The notes under the pieces were generated by a model. That model did no database searches and had not been told where the DNA came from. It saw only the letters and a list, made by a program, of their open reading frames with translations. Shown piece by piece: positions 28,904 through 33,687 of a stretch of DNA of 33,687 nt. The DNA lies in assembly GCA_903894145.1 (NCBI GenBank), contig CAITPB010000073.1:1-33687 (forward strand), written 5' to 3'. Every line of letters begins with the position of its first letter. Position 1 is the stretch's first letter. This DNA is from Candidatus Firestoneibacteriota bacterium. GTDB taxonomy: Bacteria > Oederibacteriota > D2-FULL-39-29 > CAIOVX01. The position numbers were made by a program, and so were the translations under genes.

Positions 28904-29724
28904 TTTTCAAGCTCCAGAAGCGCAGCCGCCAGATCCTTATCGTTTGGGGCCTTGCCGTGCCAGTGAGGGTTAAGCTCCATGAACGAGACGCCCTTCCCTT
29001 TGATGGTATTTGCCTTGATAAAATACGGCATGCCCGGCTCTTTCCCGAAGCCGCGAAGCGCCCCGAGTATCTGAACCATATCATGGCCGTCTATTTCTTC
29101 AACCTTCCAGCCAAACTGCCTAAGTTTTCCCGCCACAGACTCAATATTTTTTATCTCCGCGACAAGGCCGTTCTGCTGGACTTTGTTAGCGTCCAGGATA
29201 ACGCAGAGATTATCCAGCTCGTGATGCGCCGAGGTAAGAAAGGCCTCCCAGACCTGTCCCTCCTGCATCTCGCCGTCGCCCAGCATGCAGTAAATCATGT
29301 GTTTTTCTCCCTTTAGTTTCGCGGCCAGCGCCATTCCGTTCGCGAAGGAAAGTCCCTGTCCAAGACTGCCCGTGGAAAGTTCGACGCCGGGAACAGCTGC
29401 GTGAACGTGCCCCTGGAGCAGAGCCCCGAGCTTCCTGAACCTGTCAAGTTCGGCTTTCGGAAAGAATCCCTTTTCTGCCAGCACGGTATACAGTGCCGGG
29501 CTTGCATGGCCTTTGGACATGATAAACCTGTCGCGGGCAGGACTTTGCGGCTGGCCAGGAAAAACTTTGATTTTCGAGAAATATAGCGCTGTGAGAAGAT
29601 CAATGCAGGAAAGAGAGCCGCCGGGATGCCCCGCGCCGGCCTTGTTTATCATCTTCAATATCTCTATCCGGAACTTTCCGGCTTTCCGTTCCAGTTCCTT
29701 TATGTCTTTTTTATCCGGCTGCAT
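28894..29724 (-). CDS. Transketolase N-terminal subunit (start trimmed to ATG 29724)
   Basis: MINKAGAGHPGGSLSCIDLLTALYF, FIMSKGHASPALYTVLAEKG, GSLGQGLSFANGMALAAK, GDGEMQEGQVWEAFLTSAHH. Confidence 0.94.
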   Translation of the reverse strand: MQPDKKDIKELERKAGKFRIEILKMINKAGAGHPGGSLSCIDLLTALYFSKIKVFPGQPQSPARDRFIMSKGHASPALYTVLAEKGFFPKAELDRFRKLGALLQGHVHAAVPGVELSTGSLGQGLSFANGMALAAKLKGEKHMIYCMLGDGEMQEGQVWEAFLTSAHHELDNLCVILDANKVQQNGLVAEIKNIESVAGKLRQFGWKVEEIDGHDMVQILGALRGFGKEPGMPYFIKANTIKGKGVSFMELNPHWHGKAPNDKDLAAALLELEKWN

Positions 29725-29733
29725 GCTTGTCCT

Positions 29734-29762
29734 ATTATACAACACTTTCTCCGCCCTTTCAA
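29734..29762 (-). promoter_or_regulatory. Promoter for split transketolase operon (TTGAAA-17-TATAAT)
   Basis: Minus strand -35 TTGAAA 29757-29762, 17-bp spacer, -10 TATAAT 29734-29739. Confidence 0.82.
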
Positions 29763-29768
29763 AACAAG

Positions 29769-29797
29769 TTGACAAATCCGCGCGGCTGGCATAAAAT
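29769..29797 (+). promoter_or_regulatory. Promoter for the GGDEF gene (TTGACA-17-TAAAAT)
   Basis: -35 ttgaca 29769-29774, 17-bp spacer, -10 taaaat 29792-29797; SD cggaggg at 29811-29817. Confidence 0.85.
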
Positions 29798-29822
29798 TAA
29801 ATTGAATTAACGGAGGGAACTT

Positions 29823-30752
29823 ATGGTTGAGACTGCCAAGAATGATTCCTTTGATGAAATGCAAAAACCGGGAGCAGATTTCTCCGCCTCATCGGCTTTC
29901 AGGAGCCAGGCCTTCAAGTACCTCTCGGAAAAATCTAAAACTTTCGGGTTTGTCTCAGGTATTCTCTCTCTCTCCGCCGTGGCTTTTCTTGATTACACAA
30001 CCGGGAATGAGATTGTGATGGTCCTTCTTTATCTTATCCCTATCATAATGACTTCGTGGCTTTTAAGCAGGCGGGCAGCTATGATTTTCCCGGTTTTGTG
30101 CGGCCTCTCCCTGATCAGCATAGACTTGCTCAACGGCCATGTTTACAAAAACAACCTGGTGCTAATCTGGAACGCAGCCACAATCCTCGCCACATTCCTG
30201 ATAATTACCATTGTATTCCAGGCTTTAAAGCAGGCTTATCTGGACGAAAGAAAACTTGCGCGCCACGATATCATGACCGGCATCCCGAACAGGAAAATGT
30301 TCTATGAGGAACTCGACAAAGAAGCCTACAGGACCGGCAGGTACGGCAGGCCTTTCACCGTAGCGTATATAGATATGGATAATTTCAAACACATAAATGA
30401 TTCGCTCGGACACGACAGCGGGGATGAACTTCTCAGGTTCGTTGCGAATTCCATCCGGCGGAATATCCGCATTTCAGATGTCGTTGCGCGTATGGGAGGG
30501 GATGAATTTATTCTGCTTTTGCCGGAGACCAACCAGGAGCGGGCCAGGCTGGTAATCTCCAAACTGCTGAGGCACCTAAACTCCTCCATTAACAAAGAGA
30601 TTTGGCCTGTTTCTTTCAGCATAGGCGTCTTAAGCTGTGAATCCGGGTCTTGTAACGCCAGGGAAATGATCAAGAAAGCTGATGAACTTATGTATGAAGT
30701 AAAAAGGGCCGGCAAGAACAGCGCGAAATTCGGAAAGTTCGGAAAATACTGA
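29823..30752 (+). CDS. Membrane-anchored diguanylate cyclase (GGDEF)
   Basis: N-terminal TM helices; HDIMTGIPNRKMFYEEL, YIDMDNFKHINDSLGHDSGDELL, RISDVVARMGGDEFILLLPE including an RxxD I-site five residues before GGDEF. Confidence 0.95.
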   Translation: MVETAKNDSFDEMQKPGADFSASSAFRSQAFKYLSEKSKTFGFVSGILSLSAVAFLDYTTGNEIVMVLLYLIPIIMTSWLLSRRAAMIFPVLCGLSLISIDLLNGHVYKNNLVLIWNAATILATFLIITIVFQALKQAYLDERKLARHDIMTGIPNRKMFYEELDKEAYRTGRYGRPFTVAYIDMDNFKHINDSLGHDSGDELLRFVANSIRRNIRISDVVARMGGDEFILLLPETNQERARLVISKLLRHLNSSINKEIWPVSFSIGVLSCESGSCNAREMIKKADELMYEVKRAGKNSAKFGKFGKY

Positions 30753-30780
30753 CACTCTTTGCAGGGACTTACGGTTAAAC

Positions 30781-32712
30781 TTAAGGATTCAGGTTTTCCA
30801 GTTCGTGCGACAGGTTCAGCCACTCTTCCTGCAGTTTCTTGGCCTTCTCCTCATCAAGTTTAAGCTGTTTTACCTGCTCCGGATGGCCGGGGTCTTTGTA
30901 GAACTCCGGGCTCTCCATCTCCTTTATCATCTCAGCGTTCTTTGCGTGAAGCGCGGTCATCTCCAGGTTTATCTCTTCTATCCTTGCGGCAAGTTCCTTT
31001 TTCTTGTGCGCGACCATGGACGGATTGACCCTTTTTTTCTTTTCCCGGGACTCGGTCTTTACAGCAGGCTTTTCTTTCGGGGCAGTTGTTCTTTCTTTTA
31101 AGGGAAGCCCGACAGTCTCCCCCATAAGCTTCTTTTTCTCTACATAATAATCATATCCGCCCGCGAAGGGAATAAGACGGCCGCTATTTACTTCCACTAT
31201 TTTGTTGGAAATTGAGCGTATAAAATGCACGTCATGGCTGATGAAACAGATAGTGCCGGTGTAATCATTGAGGGCCTTTATCAGGATGTCCCTTGACGGG
31301 ATATCCAAATGGTTTGTCGGCTCGTCCATCAGTATGAAGTTCGGGGGGTTTATCAGCACTTTGGCAAGGACCAACCGGCTCTTTTCTCCTCCGCTTAAAA
31401 CTTTCACTTCTTTAAAAACATCATCGCCGCGGAACATAAACATGCCTAGCATTTTCCGAAGCGACAGTTCCGCCGCCATGGGCGCCGCAGAATCGAGTTC
31501 CTGAAGCACCGTATTGTCAGGATTAAGAACATCAAGCCGGTACTGCGGGTAGTAAACCGCGTTGACGTTGAAACCCAGCCGCCGTTTTCCGCTCTCGAAC
31601 GGCAAAACCCCTGCCATTATCTTAAGCAGCGTGGATTTGCCTGCGCCGTTAACACCGACAAGCGCTATCCGGTCTCCCCTCTCAATGGAAAGGTCAACCC
31701 CGGAGTAGATACTTGTGCTGCCGTAGGATTTATGGAGGTTCTCCAGCGCTATTACTTCCCGCCCGCTCTTTACGGGTTGGGGAAAAGAGAAATTGAGAGT
31801 CTTTTTTTCTTTCTCGACCACTATTTCTTCCATCTTGTCGAGGTGTTTTATTTTGCTCTGCACGGATTTTGCTTTTGAAGCGGTCGCGCGAAACCTGTTA
31901 ATGAACTCCTGCAGGCGTTCCTTCTCTTTCTGCTGCTGTCCGGATTGCTTCTCCAGAATATCGCGCTTCTTCTGTTTCTCCTCCAGGAAGAAGTTGTAAT
32001 TCCCCTTGTAACTGACCAGCTTGCCGCTGTCTATCTCAAGTATGCGCGTGGATACGTTGTCGACGAAGTCCCTGTCGTGCGAAGTGAATATCAGGATTCC
32101 CTTGTAGGACAATATGAAGTTCTGCATCCAGAGCAGAGAGTAAAGGTCCAGGTGGTTAGTGGGCTCGTCAAGGAGCATTATGTCCGGCGGGTTTACAAGC
32201 AGCCTGGCGAGAGCTATTCTCATTAACCAGCCGCCGCTGAACTCTTCCGTATTGCGGTTGAAGTCCTTCTCCTTGAAACCCAGCCCGTAAAGCACGCGTT
32301 TGGCCTTGTACTCTACATTATAACCGTCAAGCGCTTCGAACCTGTGGCTCAACTCGCTGTATTCATCGTAATATTTTGCCGCGTCATCCCCGCCCATCTT
32401 ATGCTCAAGCTCCCTCATCTTCGCTTCAATCGAACGTATTTCTTCGCTTGAACCCGCGACTTCCTCTATTACGGTCTTGCCGCGGATGGAATCTATCTCT
32501 TGCGGAAGAAAACCTATCTTTGCTCCGGTTTCAACGACGCGCTCGCCGGAATCGCAGTGCTCCTCTCCCGTTATTATCTTAAAAAAAGTGGTTTTACCGG
32601 AACCGTTCGGGCCGACCAGAGAAACGCGCTCACCGTCGTTGAAATAGGCTTCCGCCTCCTCAAGTATCACCCTTTCTCCGAAGTTTTTCGTAAGTTTCGT
32701 AATCTGAAGCAT
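30781..32712 (-). CDS. ABC-F family ATP-binding protein
   Basis: Two ABC cassettes without TM segments (GPNGSGKTTFFK / GVNGAGKSTLLK; LLDEPTNHLDLYSL / LMDEPTNHLDIPSR), inter-domain linker and C-terminal coiled coil. Confidence 0.95.
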   Translation of the reverse strand: MLQITKLTKNFGERVILEEAEAYFNDGERVSLVGPNGSGKTTFFKIITGEEHCDSGERVVETGAKIGFLPQEIDSIRGKTVIEEVAGSSEEIRSIEAKMRELEHKMGGDDAAKYYDEYSELSHRFEALDGYNVEYKAKRVLYGLGFKEKDFNRNTEEFSGGWLMRIALARLLVNPPDIMLLDEPTNHLDLYSLLWMQNFILSYKGILIFTSHDRDFVDNVSTRILEIDSGKLVSYKGNYNFFLEEKQKKRDILEKQSGQQQKEKERLQEFINRFRATASKAKSVQSKIKHLDKMEEIVVEKEKKTLNFSFPQPVKSGREVIALENLHKSYGSTSIYSGVDLSIERGDRIALVGVNGAGKSTLLKIMAGVLPFESGKRRLGFNVNAVYYPQYRLDVLNPDNTVLQELDSAAPMAAELSLRKMLGMFMFRGDDVFKEVKVLSGGEKSRLVLAKVLINPPNFILMDEPTNHLDIPSRDILIKALNDYTGTICFISHDVHFIRSISNKIVEVNSGRLIPFAGGYDYYVEKKKLMGETVGLPLKERTTAPKEKPAVKTESREKKKRVNPSMVAHKKKELAARIEEINLEMTALHAKNAEMIKEMESPEFYKDPGHPEQVKQLKLDEEKAKKLQEEWLNLSHELENLNP

Positions 32713-32813
32713 TTTTCTCCCATGAAAACACAGGGGACAATCCGGCCCGGATACTACAGGGCAAGGACAGTCCCCGGCAAAAGCGGCCTGACGCCGCGAA
32801 TATTTACTACTGA

Positions 32814-33687
32814 TTAAGTCCTGTAATGCGCGTTTATTTTTATGTAGCCTTCCGTAAAATCGCAGGTCCAGACTTTCGCTCTATTTTTCCCGGCTCCGAG
32901 ATCAACCGTTATGCGCACTTCCTTCCCGGCAAGAGCCGTGTGCGCCTTTTTTTCGCTGAAACCCGGAAGTTCTATTCCGCCGCTGACTACTTTCAGGCCT
33001 CCGAAAAATATCTTTATTTTTTCTTCACGGAATTTAATACCGGAATTTCCTACCGCCGAAAGCACTCGCCCCCAGTTCGGGTCGCCGCCGTAAACAGCCG
33101 TCTTCACGAGCGAGGACTTCGCTATAGCCATCGCCGCAGCGCGGGCGGTCTTTTCATCAACGGCGCCTTTTACTTCTATTTCAACGAATTTTGAAGCGCC
33201 TTCTCCGTCCCTTACAATCTGTTTTGCCAGCGAAATCATCACGGAAGAAAGTGCCTTCAGGAACGCGTTATATTCCCGGCCGCGCGCCTTTATCGGACGG
33301 TTTCCTGCCATTCCGTTCGCGAGACACAGTACCGTGTCATTTGTGCTGGTGTCACCGTCCACGGTAATGGAGTTGAAACTCTCTTTAACGCAAGCCCCCA
33401 AAGCGGCATCAAGCATTTGCTTGGAAACGGAAACATCGGTAAGAACAAAACACAGCATGGTCGCGAGGTCCGGGTGTATCATACCGGAACCCTTTGCCAT
33501 GCCGAAGATACCGCATTTACGGCCGCCTAGTTTCAGCCCCGCACCTGCCGTTTTAATAAAAGTGTCCGTGGTCATTATTCCGCGAGCCGCTTCCTCGAGA
33601 CCTTCCGGACGAAGCCTCCGCGCGGCGGCCTTTACGCCCGCGATTATTTTCGCTACCGGAAGTTTTACCCCTATAACGCCGGTCGAA
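32814..33687 (-). CDS. argJ: Bifunctional glutamate N-acetyltransferase / amino-acid acetyltransferase, N-terminus beyond window
   Basis: MAKGSGMIHPDLATMLCFVLTDV autoprocessing site; FNSITVDGDTSTNDTVLCLANG; YGGDPNWGRVLSAVGNSGI; frame continues open to the window end. Confidence 0.95.
   Translation of the reverse strand, partial: STGVIGVKLPVAKIIAGVKAAARRLRPEGLEEAARGIMTTDTFIKTAGAGLKLGGRKCGIFGMAKGSGMIHPDLATMLCFVLTDVSVSKQMLDAALGACVKESFNSITVDGDTSTNDTVLCLANGMAGNRPIKARGREYNAFLKALSSVMISLAKQIVRDGEGASKFVEIEVKGAVDEKTARAAAMAIAKSSLVKTAVYGGDPNWGRVLSAVGNSGIKFREEKIKIFFGGLKVVSGGIELPGFSEKKAHTALAGKEVRITVDLGAGKNRAKVWTCDFTEGYIKINAHYRT

Overview
The window is a compact bacterial chromosomal segment, probably from an uncultured lineage (taxon not determinable here), with almost all genes on the minus strand. 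Recognisable units: an FMN-riboswitch-controlled riboflavin operon (ribD-ribE-ribBA-ribH); a pyrimidine cluster (carB, tatC, MBL/beta-CASP RNase-like, pyrK, pyrD, secreted beta-helix protein); a small plus-strand tRNA-Leu(CAA)/cyclase island flanked by two secreted Cys-rich metal-binding-type proteins; smpB/HAD/PHP/queE/queD; the rpsB-tsf-pyrH-frr-uppS-cdsA-dxr-rseP-ispG operon; a split transketolase plus ceramidase-family operon; a divergent GGDEF protein; an ABC-F ATPase; and the argJ C-terminal part. Several near-consensus sigma70-type promoters with exact 17-bp spacers, intrinsic terminators and a full riboswitch expression platform can be read by eye. No CRISPR array, prophage, transposase or defence island was found. 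The best leads are non-coding: (i) degenerate 9-bp tandem arrays (consensus GTTYRTAAG) and an 8-bp-period array placed at gene 3' ends, with the ispG stop codon inside a repeat unit; (ii) a divergent transketolase/GGDEF promoter pair predicting a nearly leaderless transketolase mRNA; (iii) a structured rpsB leader with the Shine-Dalgarno in a hairpin; (iv) uppS lacking any canonical start codon that would retain its conserved N-terminus. None of this has been checked by database search.
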